A stretch of 64,000 bases of DNA from Channallabes apus (GCA_030522415.1 CM060127.1:17833314-17897313), one strand, 5' to 3'. Shown: positions 14,301 through 23,436, counted from the first letter of the stretch. Program-made: numbers and translations. The notes: generated by a model not told the origin, from the letters alone.

Positions 14301-16987
14301 CTGGTGGCGACAGTATTTACAGCTTCGCCAAATAGGCCTGAGGGTGAGATGGGAGCATCGAGAAGGAATGCCCGATCTTTGTCCTTAATCCCAGTTAGAT
14401 TTAGCCAGAGGTGCCTCTCTGCAGACACCAGGGAGGCCATAGAACGGCCAATAGCACGGGCTGTCTGTTTCGTCGCACGCAGGGACAGATCAGTAGCCCG
14501 GCGTAATTCTATGAACGCTTCCTGATTCATATTGCCGCTCGTGCTCAGATCATTCAGCAGGTCGGCCTGATACGCCTGCAAAACCGCCATGGTGTGCAAG
14601 GAAGCGCCGGCCTGACCAGCTGCTTGGAACGCCTTTCCTAACAGGGTAGAAGAAGTTCTACATGCCTTGGAGGGAAGGGTTGGCTTTTTTAATGATGATG
14701 ATGTTCCAGGAGCGAGATAGCCCGCGAGCGTCTCCTCAATCTGGGGCATCATCACATAACCCTGTGCTTTTGCATCAACAATATTCGAATAAAATGAAGT
14801 TGAAGGTACAAAAATACGGGAAGAAAAGGGACGTCTCCATGAACGAGATAACTCGTTGTGGAGATCATCAAAAAAGGGGAGAGAACGGCGTTGTGACGCC
14901 ATCTCCTGGCCACCCGACAGAAATCTGTCATCCAGTTTGGAACGTTTTGTATGAGCTTGCTCTTGTGGCCAGTCAATATGTAAACGTTCAACTGCGCGTG
15001 TTATAACCTCAATTAATTCCTCATACTCTCTATCATCCCTAGAGGATCGTTCTGAGGTAGCTACATCCATTTCAACTGAAGCAAGAGAGTGAGTCTCTCC
15101 CAAACACTCCCGAGAGGCACCGAAGTGGGCTCGCGAAGTGGGGGGAGAGAGAGAGTGATCGGGGGAGGAGACGAGAGAGAGAAGGGGCTCCGTCTCTCGT
15201 GTCTCGGCCAAATCAACCTGTGAGCCCCAGGAGTGCAGAGCGGCTCGTGGCTCCCTAAAGAACGCGAGACGCGCTCGTAGCACTTTCATCTGGAGATTAT
15301 CACAGTGCCCACACTCTCCTTCAAGTCCAAGGAGAGCGTGGCTTTCACCCAAACACTCAAAACAGAGATTATGGCTATCGTCTTGAGAAAGACGGTTACC
15401 GCACGTGCTTCATGGCCGGCAATGCGACAAGATAGTTCCCATAAGCGTTCTAACGCAGCATTGAGTGAAGCCTCGAAAAGGGAACACTCTTCTTAGGGAA
15501 TTTATATAATCGCCAGCAAACCGAGCTAATGTGATCTAAAGACATTGGAAAATTGTGGAGGGATTTTTGATTTCTCAAACGGGTCAGCTGTGACAATGCC
15601 TTAAAATTATGCCATGAAAAACATGACCTAAAATCAGACATGAAATGCTTGTGTATTTTTAACAGATAGCACATTAAAAACTAATTTAGTGTTCACGGTT
15701 TGTTATGCAATGTAATCATAAGGTCATAGTGATTTGGACATATGTGACAATTAAATGCTAGACCCTTTTATCTCCTGAGCGAGTTTACTGTGATCATGTT
15801 ACAGTAACTGTGATATATAAACCACCCATACACTAACTAGGCTGTAGGACTTTTGCATAGCATTATTAACAGACAGCAAGACAAGTATCCTATGGCTGTG
15901 CATGTTATTGCTAGGGACTAACAACGCTGACATGCTAGGGCTATTCAGCTACGACACCTGGGCCAGTCTGACAATATGTCCTTGCTCCTAGCCCCAGCAT
16001 ACACCACAGAAAACAGGCCGCGTTGTAGACTAAGGACAGTGAACCCAAGGAAGGCTGCTGGTTCCGATGGTGTTGCGGGCTGGGTGTTGAAGGAATGCGC
16101 CAACCAACTCGCTGGTGTGTCTACTGTTTTTGTGTCACTTGTTTCGGGGTGGTATCAGCACTTAGGTTTGTACCAAGGATGGGACCCAATTTCAAGGCAC
16201 TTGTGTAATGACAATACCTATTCTATTCTATATACGTAGTAGTGCAGCAAATAATGCTTATCTCTCACAGCTTCAGGGCTTTCATTTTCATAATAACCTC
16301 AGGTTACCATATGTGTGGATTTTTACATGTTCTCCCAGGAATTGTCCATGCTAAAATGCCTCAGTTGTATGTGTGTTTGGGTGTGGATTTTGCTGTGCAA
16401 TGAACTGGCATCTTATGGTGTATTCCCACTTTGTGCCCAGTGTTCCCAGAATAGATTTACCATAGCAGTGACCTGTATAAAGCTATTAATAAATGCGTTT
16501 TTTAAAGAAACTAACCTTTATTAGAATTTTTTTTTAGAAAGTTTGTTTTTATCCTTACATGCTACATTAATAAGACAGAGTTTAAACTAATAACTGAAGA
16601 GAACTACAAGATCATCTTTTCATTAAGAAGGCCATATTCTCTTCGCCTTTCCAAATGGCATAATAAGGGACCAATCCACACCATATGCCTTCAATACTCA
16701 AATCTAATTAAAAAATAATTTTAAAAAATGGATGATTTGTTCGTAATGGGTGCTATTATAAAAGAAGATGTTTATTTACTGGTCTAACATTACGTTGTGG
16801 TTTTGGTGCAGGTAGCCTTATTGTGATGCCACAACAGGAGGAACAGGTGCACATTGAGAATTTGACTGAATGGAGAAAGGTTGTACAACGTTTCCTAGTC
16901 CTGCGTGGTCAAAAGGACAGAACATCACCAGAAAATGACCACCCCCCTTCATCAGAAAGAAACCCACATTACTCAATGTTATCATGA
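2..16987 (+). CDS. trpn1: TRPN1 (NompC) mechanosensitive channel, 3' part of gene, eight exons
   Basis: TRPN channels are plasma-membrane cation channels gated through a long ankyrin spring; in fish and amphibians they act in hair cells. Exons read at 2-79, 258-398, 5445-5552, 6539-6736, 7529-7738, 8219-8676, 8869-9818 and 16812-16987. All junctions are AG/GT and the phases agree, giving 773 codons including the stop. Visible domains are ankyrin repeats ([53 protein letters not shown]), the linker ([10 protein letters not shown]), six membrane segments, S6 ([10 protein letters not shown]) and the TRP box EWKFGR. The 5' exons with most ankyrin repeats lie outside the window. Two oddities: an in-frame TAG at 384-386 and an altered pore at 9500-9545. 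The family call is firm; whether the gene works is open. Confidence 0.9.
258..398 (+). pseudogene. trpn1: trpn1 ankyrin exon with in-frame TAG
   Basis: After the acceptor ending at 257 the frame reads [18 protein letters not shown], then [11 protein letters not shown], a normal TRPN ankyrin segment. Codon 43 of the exon is TAG at 384-386. The frame continues as LLEE to a phase-0 donor after 398 (GAG then GTTTCA, a weak consensus). That donor is the only one I see giving the phase needed by the next exon, which starts SEYTPLH. GT dinucleotides upstream of the TAG give other phases. The TAG is therefore probably a premature stop, unless the allele, the assembly or my donor is wrong. Confidence 0.6.
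399..864. other. trpn1 intron, 5' part, no gene seen
   Basis: AT-rich intronic DNA with a short CA run and AATAAA-like words; no coding frame or recognised repeat. Confidence 0.5.
936..1294 (+). mobile_element. tRNA-derived SINE (DANA-like), full length
   Basis: The head GGGCGGCACGGTGGTGTAG has an A-box-like TAGTGGTTAGC and a B box GGGTTCGATTCCC. The body has the GTTTGCATGTTCTCCC and TCCTCCGGGTACTCC blocks shared with fish SINEs, an internal (TG)n, and a GAATGAATGAATG tail. It is flanked by the 12-bp direct repeat AAAAGAAAATGA at 924-935 and 1295-1306, a target-site duplication of LINE-driven insertion. Frames read through it are not genes. Confidence 0.85.
1717..3322 (-). mobile_element. 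Tc1-like DNA transposon, full length, inactive
   Basis: Terminal inverted repeats of about 210 bp start CAGTGGTAGTGAAAAAC at 1717 and end in the complement at 3322, each next to a TA target dinucleotide. The blocks GCATTTTGTGTT and GGCCATGTAG occur in both arms. The transposase runs on the minus strand and is broken. It sits inside an older inverted-repeat element within a trpn1 intron. Confidence 0.9.
1935..2950 (-). pseudogene. Tc1-like transposase, broken
   Basis: The N-terminal part (2582-2950) starts [19 protein letters not shown], has a helix-turn-helix ([19 protein letters not shown]) and the GRP hook RSGRPTK. Near 2590 the frame shifts, and a TAA lies at 2478-2480 shortly after the WTDE motif holding the first catalytic Asp. 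The C-terminal part (1935-2462) has the second Asp in QQDND and the Glu in NPIEMLW, ending GGPTSY. All three DDE codons survive, but the reading frame has one shift and one nonsense codon, so no full protein is made. Confidence 0.88.
3786..5100 (-). mobile_element. Tc1-like transposon, second family, right end lost
   Basis: The left arm begins CAGTCCCGATCAAAAGTTT at 3786 after TA. An inner block with AAACTGAAACAGGC and TTTACAGCTGATCAAA recurs inverted at about 5030-5085, but the outermost repeat on the right is absent and unrelated sequence follows. The element lies in the same trpn1 intron as the 1717-3322 copy. Confidence 0.8.
3937..4954 (-). pseudogene. Tc1-like transposase, broken into several frames
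   Basis: The N-terminus starts [19 protein letters not shown] with a helix-turn-helix ([20 protein letters not shown]). A middle fragment reads [20 protein letters not shown] and IKRHLRLKG. The C-terminal fragment (3937-4275) has [11 protein letters not shown] and [13 protein letters not shown], then NNNGGATQY. Fragments lie in different frames with interruptions and a local duplication near 4255-4310, so it is a fossil. Confidence 0.85.
5241..5444. repeat. (GT)n microsatellite ending at an exon border
   Basis: About 90 bp of pure GT is followed by six interrupted units with GTATGTGCGT, running directly into the acceptor AG at 5443-5444 of a trpn1 exon. Length changes here would sit in the polypyrimidine region of that splice site. 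Frames through it code only Cys-Val or Thr-His runs and are not genes. Confidence 0.95.
5553..6538 (+). other. trpn1 intron, no gene seen
   Basis: AT-rich intronic sequence with a GAAAGAAAGAAAGA run near 5585; no recognised element. Confidence 0.5.
6737..7528 (+). other. trpn1 intron, no gene seen
   Basis: Intronic sequence with short T runs around 7080-7110; the moderately GC-richer stretch at 7130-7370 has no recognised motif. Confidence 0.5.
7739..8218 (+). other. trpn1 intron, no gene seen
   Basis: AT-rich intron with a T run at about 8020-8038; ends in the acceptor ccttgcag at 8218. Confidence 0.5.
8869..9818 (+). CDS. trpn1: trpn1 transmembrane exon (S2-S6, pore, TRP box)
   Basis: This 950-nt exon carries [55 protein letters not shown], the FHHLFGPW motif, [19 protein letters not shown], a pore segment and S6 with IAMMSNTY, followed by the TRP box EWKFGRA. 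The first membrane segment ([17 protein letters not shown]) ends the preceding exon. The pore segment reads [16 protein letters not shown]. The glycine that TRPN channels usually carry just after FFALF is missing and the DNA there is a tandem T-rich decamer. The exon ends in phase 1 at AGA G before GTAAGA. Confidence 0.88.
9950..10248 (+). mobile_element. Non-autonomous DNA transposon fragment
   Basis: The block CCAAAAAAGTTGGGACACT near 9956, the AATGCAATGATG block and a second AAAAGTTGGGAC near 10140 resemble a common fish repeat with these spaced words. Only one end is present, as it runs into another repeat near 10250. I am unsure of the superfamily. Confidence 0.5.
10250..10501 (-). repeat. 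Dispersed repeat R1, part split by the DIRS insertion
   Basis: This stretch is the reverse complement of about 51536-51770. Its other part continues at 15486-15740 after the DIRS element. Shared words include ACTGGTTGGATTCTGATACC and CAGTTATTTTGTGATG. Other copies lie at 31.2-32.3 kb and 51.3-51.8 kb. I do not know the family. Confidence 0.75.
10772..10873. repeat. DIRS internal complementary region
   Basis: Bases 10772-10822 are the reverse complement of the element's left end 10502-10552. Bases 10823-10873 are the reverse complement of the right end 15435-15485 with one mismatch. The two ends are thus joined head to tail inside the element as cccgagac then gttccc. In DIRS elements such a region templates the circular double-stranded intermediate used by the recombinase. 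Confidence 0.9.
10958..14002 (-). pseudogene. DIRS tyrosine recombinase ORF3 with one nonsense codon; long overlap with ORF2
   Basis: The recombinase core lies at about 10958-11965. The core-binding part reads [17 protein letters not shown] and [12 protein letters not shown]; box I Arg is in SLKRIGDL, the H-x-x-R is HSTRG, and [12 protein letters not shown] supplies the His/Trp and the nucleophilic Tyr. A TAG at 11492-11494 cuts it just after box I. The same frame is open upstream to 14002, giving 835 codons in total, mostly overlapping the reverse transcriptase frame. Only the C-terminal part resembles a known domain; the upstream part may be a real overlapping extension or chance. Confidence 0.85.
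11977..14040 (-). pseudogene. DIRS reverse transcriptase / RNase H ORF2, two nonsense codons
   Basis: Three pieces share one frame: 13528-14040, 12451-13506 and 11977-12444. The first reads [20 protein letters not shown]. The second has [24 protein letters not shown] and the catalytic YIDDW, then an RNase H region ([36 protein letters not shown]). The third begins GADFLSRQ and includes the C-terminal domain typical of DIRS. The pieces are separated by single stops, TAA at 13525-13527 and TAG at 12448-12450, with no length change, so decay is by point mutation. Confidence 0.9.
14093..15352 (-). CDS. DIRS gag-like ORF1
   Basis: An open frame of about 419 codons at the 5' side of the element. 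Just upstream in the same frame lies a Cys-rich LCFECLG, then ECGHC, a likely zinc-binding N-terminus. No ATG is evident upstream, so the start is uncertain. The C-terminus is basic and proline-rich (APLRPPPKK). The protein probably packages element RNA. It ends at 14090-14092, and the reverse transcriptase frame overlaps or follows in another frame, as in known DIRS elements. Confidence 0.75.
   Translation of the reverse strand: MGESHALLGLEGECGHCDNLQMKVLRARLAFFREPRAALHSWGSQVDLAETRETEPLLSLVSSPDHSLSPPTSRAHFGASRECLGETHSLASVEMDVATSERSSRDDREYEELIEVITRAVERLHIDWPQEQAHTKRSKLDDRFLSGGQEMASQRRSLPFFDDLHNELSRSWRRPFSSRIFVPSTSFYSNIVDAKAQGYVMMPQIEETLAGYLAPGTSSSLKKPTLPSKACRTSSTLLGKAFQAAGQAGASLHTMAVLQAYQADLLNDLSTSGNMNQEAFIELRRATDLSLRATKQTARAIGRSMASLVSAERHLWLNLTGIKDKDRAFLLDAPISPSGLFGEAVNTVATRFREASLYEQAFGKFIPRRAQVSRPSATQPRPDLSLARREAQKESVSSRASPVRTGVRLGAPLRPPPKK
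15486..15740 (-). repeat. Dispersed repeat R1, second part after the DIRS element
   Basis: Reverse complement of about 51270-51534: shared words include GGGAATTTATAT, AAACGGGTCAGCTGTGAC and TTATGCAATGTAATCATAAGG. With 10250-10501 it forms one R1 copy. Confidence 0.8.
15741..16811 (+). other. Rest of trpn1 last intron: LINE remnant and old SINE tail
   Basis: At about 16012-16140 a frame reads [20 protein letters not shown], a reverse transcriptase block typical of fish CR1/L2-type LINEs, preceded and followed by decay. At about 16310-16500 a degenerate copy of the SINE body is seen (TTACATGTTCTCCC, TTGTGCCCAGTGTTCC). The rest is AT-rich and unassigned. Confidence 0.6.
16812..16987 (+). CDS. 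trpn1: trpn1 terminal exon
   Basis: After the acceptor ttggtgcag the sequence completes the phase-1 codon of the 9818 exon (G plus GT = Gly). It reads [17 protein letters not shown], then [12 protein letters not shown] and ends YSMLS with TGA at 16985-16987. The match of phase and the hydrophilic C-terminal tail with a conserved-looking W-x-x-VV motif support it as the last exon. It lies 7 kb from the previous exon because the intron holds the DIRS element and other repeats. I see no AATAAA between the stop and the inverted-repeat element starting at 17117. Confidence 0.7.
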
Positions 16988-17116
16988 TTTGGGTTTTTAA
17001 CCTAAACCACCTTTATGACGGTTTATACTTTAACATTTAGATTTGTGTTTCACTGAACACAGACTATGCCGCTGCCAAACAAAGCAATGCTTGTTGTTCA
17101 TTTAAAGCTTTATGAA

Positions 17117-19070
17117 CCCAAGTAAAAAAAAGTATGCTAAGTATATTAAATCCTAGCGTGCCAAAGCATACTTAAATGTACTTGCAGCCAGACTAATGAC
17201 TAGTATACTTGAAGTTTGCTATTTTGGAACAACTAATTTTGCACTAAGTGTATTTAAGTTGTAATTAAATTGTATAAAAGCACAATTTTAAGTGTATTAA
17301 GTATACTTTTGTGTGCCAAAGTGGAACAACTTTAAGTATACTTTAGTACACTTAAAGTATATGGCTGTGTGTGTACTAACGTACATACCTGACAGTATTA
17401 TTAATACAATTTAAGTATATATTTAATGTATTATAAGTACATTACAGCTATTTTTACTGTATTACAAATACATGATTAATACACTATGAGTATATTCTTA
17501 TTGCAGCAGTAGCATGCTGTTACACTTCTGGCCAATTACAAATACTAAAAAAAGTACACTTTGTGGTTAATACAAATAGATTTTATTATATCATACAGTA
17601 CACACAACCTTCTACAATACTGTAGCGTTTTTCGACGCTAGCAGGGAACTTGGTGGACGACTGAGTTTGGTGGCTACACAATGTAATGACTCAGCTATTA
17701 GCTAGAACTGGAGACCGGTAGCAGAATGCAGCACATACACTCAGAGATAGCACACATGTACACATACACAAACTTAACCTAAACACACGTCCCAAACAGG
17801 GTGAACACAAAAAGAACACCTGCCGCAAGGCATGACAGTCGCAAGCTGTCACCCCGCCCACAATACTGTACTGCAAATGTGTTACCAGTACATTAAGTGT
17901 TTAGGATAATTTACAAATGCTAAATGTATTTTCTACACTATAACATGTTTTTGAAACACATTACATCAGTAATTATGAGGCAGACTTTATTCATGAGTTC
18001 AACAGATTTAATTTGCACAAGGTTACAAAAAAGCACTACTATAGTTTATTTGTGCTCAACAAAACATCAGGTTGTCTTACAAACACACAAACTAAAATAT
18101 AAACTGGTGTGTGAACACAGACAGACATTAGTATTAGAATCTACAGGTACAGTATTAGTTTAAACCTGGTGTGTTGATTCTGTTACACAGAGACTGAAAA
18201 CAGGCCGAGAGCTACAGAGCCATTATGCCACAAGCAAAGTACAGACACAACACATTACACAATATAAACTATAGATTAAAGTATGTACTTAATTTAAAAC
18301 CGTTAAATTTACCTTATGCCGATGAAAATAAAATAATAACGATACGAACTAACGCACGCGATGATGCAGCTTCAGCCGTTAATTCAAACTAGAAGTGGAG
18401 AACTGGGGAGCCAATCAGAGAACGGACAATCCGAATCTGCCCGCCTCCAGCTCTGATTGGCTGGTGGGGCGCCGTCTAGTCTCCGGTTGGCTGGAATAGT
18501 CGCAAAGTTTATACCCTGCTGCAGTTTGTGTGTCGTTTTATGACAGTGAGCGGTGAGGAAGAGAAGAGTGAGGAGTAAAAACATAAATTATCTTGAACGG
18601 CAAAAGTGATTTTCAGCGCGCAGGAACGAGTTTGAGATCGCGCGCGCGAGGGAGAGATTCAGCGTAGTGCACTAAATATAAGTACATATTAATAAGTACA
18701 TTTACATTTAACTGATAATATACTGAGACTACCATATATTAAAATTTGTATTCTAATATATACTTTCTGTACATTTGTATAATGATTATTTCGAGCATAT
18801 TTAAAAAAAATATATACCAAAAATATATTGGAAAAACAAGTTTAAATAAGTATACTTTGGAAATTAGACCAACCTTTCATTTAAAGTATTATAATACAAT
18901 AATTTTTTAAGTATTTAAAGTTTAATTCCAAAATTTGGTAAAAGCATGATGTTAGTATACTTTTTATATATTAACTGATGGTACAACTTTTTGTTAGTAT
19001 ATTTGCAGTGTATTATCGAGGATTTCAATATATTTGTAATCCACTAAAGTGTATTTTTTTTTCACTGGGG
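17117..19070. mobile_element. Large inverted-repeat DNA element, about 1.95 kb, non-coding
   Basis: The left end reads CCCAAGTAAAAAAAAGTA, and the right end, inverted, reads CCCCAGTGAAAAAAAAATAC. Both arms are dense in AAGTATACTT-type words. The middle (about 17600-18660) is different: GC-richer, with two inverted CCAAT words around 18410-18460 and CGCGCGCG near 18640. No transposase frame is present. The target duplication is not clear. Confidence 0.6.
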
Positions 19071-19948
19071 AAAGTAGAATATGTATTTGTTTTTGTTCTT
19101 ATCATTAATATGTAGACAATTATATTATATCATGTGTTTGCTGTTTGTTATTATCAATAACATCTTAATGATCACTGACCCATATATGCCCCCATTTGTC
19201 AAGTCTACACTTCCACTATAGTTTTACATAATTTTTAAACCTCAAATCGTCAAGCAATATGGCAACACAATGCACAATGAGAGTTTCAATTATTCAATCC
19301 CTGTAACCAGTTACAGTACATTAGTTAAAAAAATAGCTCTACCATACCAGGGTATGGCTTGCGTTATGCAGAAAGACAACAGCATCCTGAGAATGGAGCA
19401 TTCATCAAATGCTTATTTCCACAATCTGATTCTGTGCACATTTGCATTTAATAAATATAATAAATAAATATATTTTGAAAGTTGATTAGAGCATGTGTGT
19501 GTGAAGCTAAAGTAAGGAGTCCCTCCACCTCTCCCCCTTCTTGTCTTACACAGTTACCCTTCCTCCACTCTTTTCACACAAGCGCACACAATGGAAACAC
19601 TGTTTTATCTGAATAATAAACAAGAAATCTCTTTAATGTCACTCGATTGAGTGACAAACTAACGGAATCACTGCTGTAAAGTAAAAATAAAACAAATTAA
19701 CCTGCACTTTACCTTTGAAAAGAATGGCGAAAGAGCAGTGTTTCTGTGTAGAGCAGAGTGTGTATGTGTGTGAAGGCGAAAGTAGGAGGGGTCTGTGTGT
19801 GTGTATGGCACGGTGTCCAATGACGCTTGCGTGCACACAGACACAAAGAGCAGGCTGATACAGAGAAAGAAAATAGATTTTTAATCTCTATAATGAGACT
19901 TGCTTTTGCTTTACATGCACGCTGTACACACACACAAAATAAAATATG

Positions 19949-20001
<53 letters not shown>

Positions 20002-20138
20002 GTCACAGTGTTATAGTAAACAGTACACTGTGCACTGTAACCTCATCACAGGTAACCAATAGGCACTGATAAGGATAGTGCTGCCCTGACTAGCACACAA
20101 TTCTAAGTAAAGAAATTGCATTATTTAATATTCACTAC
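19071..20138. other. Intergenic, (AC)n microsatellite
   Basis: AT-rich DNA with a pure (AC)n at about 19951-19998 and shorter GTGT stretches near 19760-19805. No gene recognised. Confidence 0.5.
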
Positions 20139-20503
20139 ATGGGGGCGCGGTGGTGTAGTGGTTAGCACTGTCGCCTTGCACCTCCAGGGTCTCCCCGGCC
20201 AGGCTCGATTCCCGTCTCTGTGTGCATGGAGTTTGCATGTTCTCCCCGTGCTTGGTGGGTTTCCTCCGGGTACTCCGGTTTCCTCCCACAGTCCAAAGAT
20301 ATGCAGGTTAGGCTAATTGGCGTTCCCAAATTGCCCGTAGTGTGTGATTGGGTGTGTGAATGTGTGTATGTGTGTGTGCCCTGCGATGGATTGGCACCCT
20401 GTCCAGGGTGTACCCCGCCTAGTGCCCGAAGTCTCCTGGGATAGGCTCCAGGTCCCCCGCGACCCTGAACACAGGATTAAGCGGTGTAGAAAATGAATGA
20501 ATG
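20139..20503 (+). mobile_element. tRNA-derived SINE (DANA-like), full length
   Basis: Same family as 936-1294, with GGTGTAGTGGTTAGCACTG head, GTTTGCATGTTCTCCCC body and GAATGAATG tail. The 12-bp direct repeat AATATTCACTAC flanks it at 20127-20138 and 20504-20515. Confidence 0.88.
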
Positions 20504-20515
20504 AATATTCACTAC

Positions 20516-21690
20516 TACAGGCATTCACTACATTATTTTGTGTACATTTCTATTTTAAATATTCTTTTTGTGTGTGTTGGTGATTTCAGGAAAATGTCTG
20601 CATATTAAGGTGACTTTGACTATTGATACTGTATCTTGGGGAAGAATCTGTTTCATAGACTGCCTGCGAGGGCCCAAATACATTTTGCCAGACAGCAGGA
20701 GGGTACAGCGTTGTGTGAAGGGTTTTGGCAGTCTGTTGGTCTGGAACATTCAGGTGTGTGTTAACACAATGCCAAGAGGCAAAGTAAACATGGTCGAAAT
20801 TTGGTCATGCAACAGGACAATGATCAACAGTAAATCAAAATTGGAATGGTTAAAACAAGCTATCGACAAGCTATTGAAATCATGGGGTACTTATTATTGC
20901 CCATATTTGTTCATTTGTGTTAAATAAAACATGGCACAGTAAATAAAAAGTTGTTTGTCTGTGGTTGAATTTGCCAAATACTGAGATCCGCTACAATCAG
21001 ATCATTTTTATATTTGTTACCCCTAGCAAGTAGCATCTCTTTAAGACAAACTGAAATTAAGCAATAAAAAAAAGGATTTGTATCCTTTTATATATTCTAG
21101 TGTTTTCTTTGTCTTTTCTTATGCTACGTCTAAAAGCCTGGCTGGATGGTATCCTTCCTTTTTTTCCATATGAACATGTTTCTTTCAAATTATATAATCA
21201 ATAGTCTACATTACATATTCAATCTGTATGAAATACAGACCATCATCCCTGGCAGGATATCATTTAGCAAAGGAGTGTGGGTCATGCTCGATGCATGATT
21301 TTGTGTGCATATGAGCTAAGTTGGATTTGTTTTAAGTGGTGTGACAAATGTGATCTTTTCTGTGTGTTTTGGTATCAGCCATTGTGATACCATATGTAAG
21401 ACTCTTTCATTTTTGTTGGATATAAGCTGTAATGTTAGGAAAGGAATTCTGCCCCATTTGCCCCCATGCTTGCATGTCATAATTGGTCGAATCTACTGTA
21501 CCTTCAAAGTGCACTTTTAAGTAAACTCTTACTGAAAGAAGAGGCAAATTAATTTATGGAATTGTATACTGCTGAAGTCAGAGGCATACTGTATATGCTC
21601 TTGAGATGTGAAACAGACACAGCTTGCGGTGAAAGGAGAGTGGACAGCACTGGACCAAATCCTTAATTCTTAAGGGAAGGCAGAGCCTGA
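20516..21690. other. Intergenic; possible orphan exon and Tc1 scrap
   Basis: A stretch at 20590-20753 has an acceptor-like gatttcag before it, a CAG/GTGTGT donor after it, and an open frame (SWGRICFIDCLRGPKYILPD). I do not recognise the product. Directly after it, about 20755-20880 resembles a decayed Tc1 transposase catalytic part (words like gcaacaggacaatgatc). The rest is AT-rich and unassigned. Confidence 0.3.
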
Positions 21691-21699
21691 AAACTAGTC

Positions 21700-22180
21700 A
21701 CAATTCCAATTCAAGATATCTTCAACTCACCTCAATTAAAGATATCTATAATGTCCTTTTTAGATATCTTGAACTCTTTTTTGACTAGTCAAAACTGGAT
21801 TATAGATATCTTGAACTGGTATTGTGACTAGTTAGAATTAAATTGTAGATATCTCTAACAGCAATTGTGGCTAGTCATAATTTACTTGTAGATATCCACA
21901 TTCCACATTGTGGATATCTACAACTGAGTTAAAGATATCTGTAAAGGGAAACTCCATAGAGATGAATGGGAAAAGTGACGTCATTCGTCCTAGTAAGAAT
22001 GACGTTGTGGATATCTGGATTAACAATTACAGATATCTATAACTGACTTTTGGATATCTGAAATTTTCATTTTGACTAGGAAGAACTGAATTACGGATAT
22101 CTCTGTCATTTTGACTAGTCAGAATGCAATTACGACTAGTCAAAAATACGTTGTTGATATCTGTAAGGTTCATTCCGGAT
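21700..22180. repeat. Array of GATATC and ACTAGT palindromes (probable MITE interior)
   Basis: Thirteen GATATC and five perfect ACTAGT words (plus near-matches GGCTAGTC and GACTAGGA) occur in under 500 bp, spaced roughly 25-45 bp. They are embedded in variants of two modules, TAGATATCTNTAACT and TTTTGACTAGTCA. A distinct middle (about 21955-22010) holds an imperfect dyad with TGACGTCATTCGTC and GAATGACGTTG. No gene is present. Confidence 0.75.
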
Positions 22181-23436
22181 AGTCAACTTTTGCCATTAAA
22201 TGTTAAAACGGCTTGCCATAGTGCTACCCTACTTAAACCAGCTGACCCCCGTAGCTCCCTGTCCATCCACCGTTATGGTTACAAATGTTGTGTGCGATGT
22301 AAAACCCTTTTAATAAAAAAATATTGTGTTTGCCTGTTTCCCAGGATTGAAAAAGACATTGACGCCCAGGGTCAGAACTCTGTTAGAGCTCTCCACGGGA
22401 GATAAAGACTTTAAGTTGAGTTTTCTTTTGAATGACTTTTGTGTTTGTTAAAACTAAAGAATAAACTACATTTGTGCCATTACAGTACCTGCATCTGCGT
22501 CCGACCTTGTTGTGAGAAACATGACAATATGCTAATTATTTTGTACTGCAAAAAATGCACTTCTGGTTAGTTGCTAACTGTATTTCATTGTCTTGTACCA
22601 TTTGCAATGACAATAAAGTTAAATCTAATCTTACCTAATCTAACCTAAAGTGTCTACATTAGAAAAGGGATCTGGGTGTCCACCAGCTACGCTTTCAAAG
22701 AAAGCCTTAAGCAGTTAGATTAGCAAAGTTTGTGGCTTATACTAGCATGCAGAAAGGGTAAAATTTTTTTTTAAATAAATCTGTCCACTAGTAAAATGCT
22801 GAAATTTTGCATTTATTTAAAGTTTGTTATGAAGACCATAGGATATTAATTACATAATTTTTAACTATTTGCAGATCTCTCATGCCCAGCGAATGGAGAT
22901 CCTGACTACTCCCTAAAAGGGTATAAATGTGGTATCATCTTTAGCTGTTTTTCATGTTTTACAAGTTTTAATTTTACAACCCTGACAAACCTGATTACTC
23001 CTAAACCCAGACGGAAATCTTGTCTGGTGATCATTGTTGCACTTTCACAATTCTTTTCTAGATCTGGATTGTCAAGTCTAACAGTTTCCTCTGCCATACA
23101 AAGGGGATCTGCAAAGATTATCATGTTTGTTTTGCTTAATGGAAAATGATCATCTGAAATTCTTGAGAATTGTTCTCCATTGAAAACTAAATAAAAGCAA
23201 AGCTTAATATTAAATTTTTATTTCCTTTTAGGTAATCAGAGTCAGAATCCCAGTCACTGTTGTTGCTCTATAATATTAAGAATAATGCCATATGTACTGT
23301 AGATAGCAAGTCAGAAAAGGATTAGTGTTATCTATATGTTCCCAATTGGTTATTTGAGCCATCAATGTATATTTCCTAATCCCCTAATCAATCCAGGAGT
23401 TAGCTAGATCAACGGCTCCTGGCTATACTGTATATA
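22181..23436. other. Intergenic with a LINE 3' tail
   Basis: About 22555-22650 reads TTAGTTGCTAACTGTATTTC then ACAATAAAGTTAAATCTAATC, a 3' tail of a CR1/L2-type LINE also seen at 53.75 kb. A minus-strand open segment at 22991-23108 has splice-like borders but an unknown product. The rest is AT-rich. Confidence 0.45.

Larger units (their letters stand above)
10502..15485 (-). mobile_element. DIRS-like tyrosine-recombinase retrotransposon, nearly complete
   Basis: The minus strand carries gag-like, reverse transcriptase/RNase H and tyrosine recombinase frames in the DIRS order. A 55-bp perfect inverted repeat pairs 10551-10605 with 15407-15461. An internal complementary region at 10772-10873 copies both ends, the hallmark of DIRS replication through a circle. 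There is no LTR and no ordinary target duplication. The repeat copy at 51.5 kb shows the empty site. I see three nonsense codons (13525-13527, 12448-12450, 11492-11494), so the copy looks young but dead. Confidence 0.93.

Noticed and set aside
17691..17876. 61-codon minus frame
   Set aside because: Within the inverted-repeat element and without recognisable features.
21700..22180. CRISPR-like appearance of regularly spaced repeats
   Set aside because: Repeats are 6-bp palindromes in varied modules with no constant direct repeat or cas genes, in a vertebrate genome.
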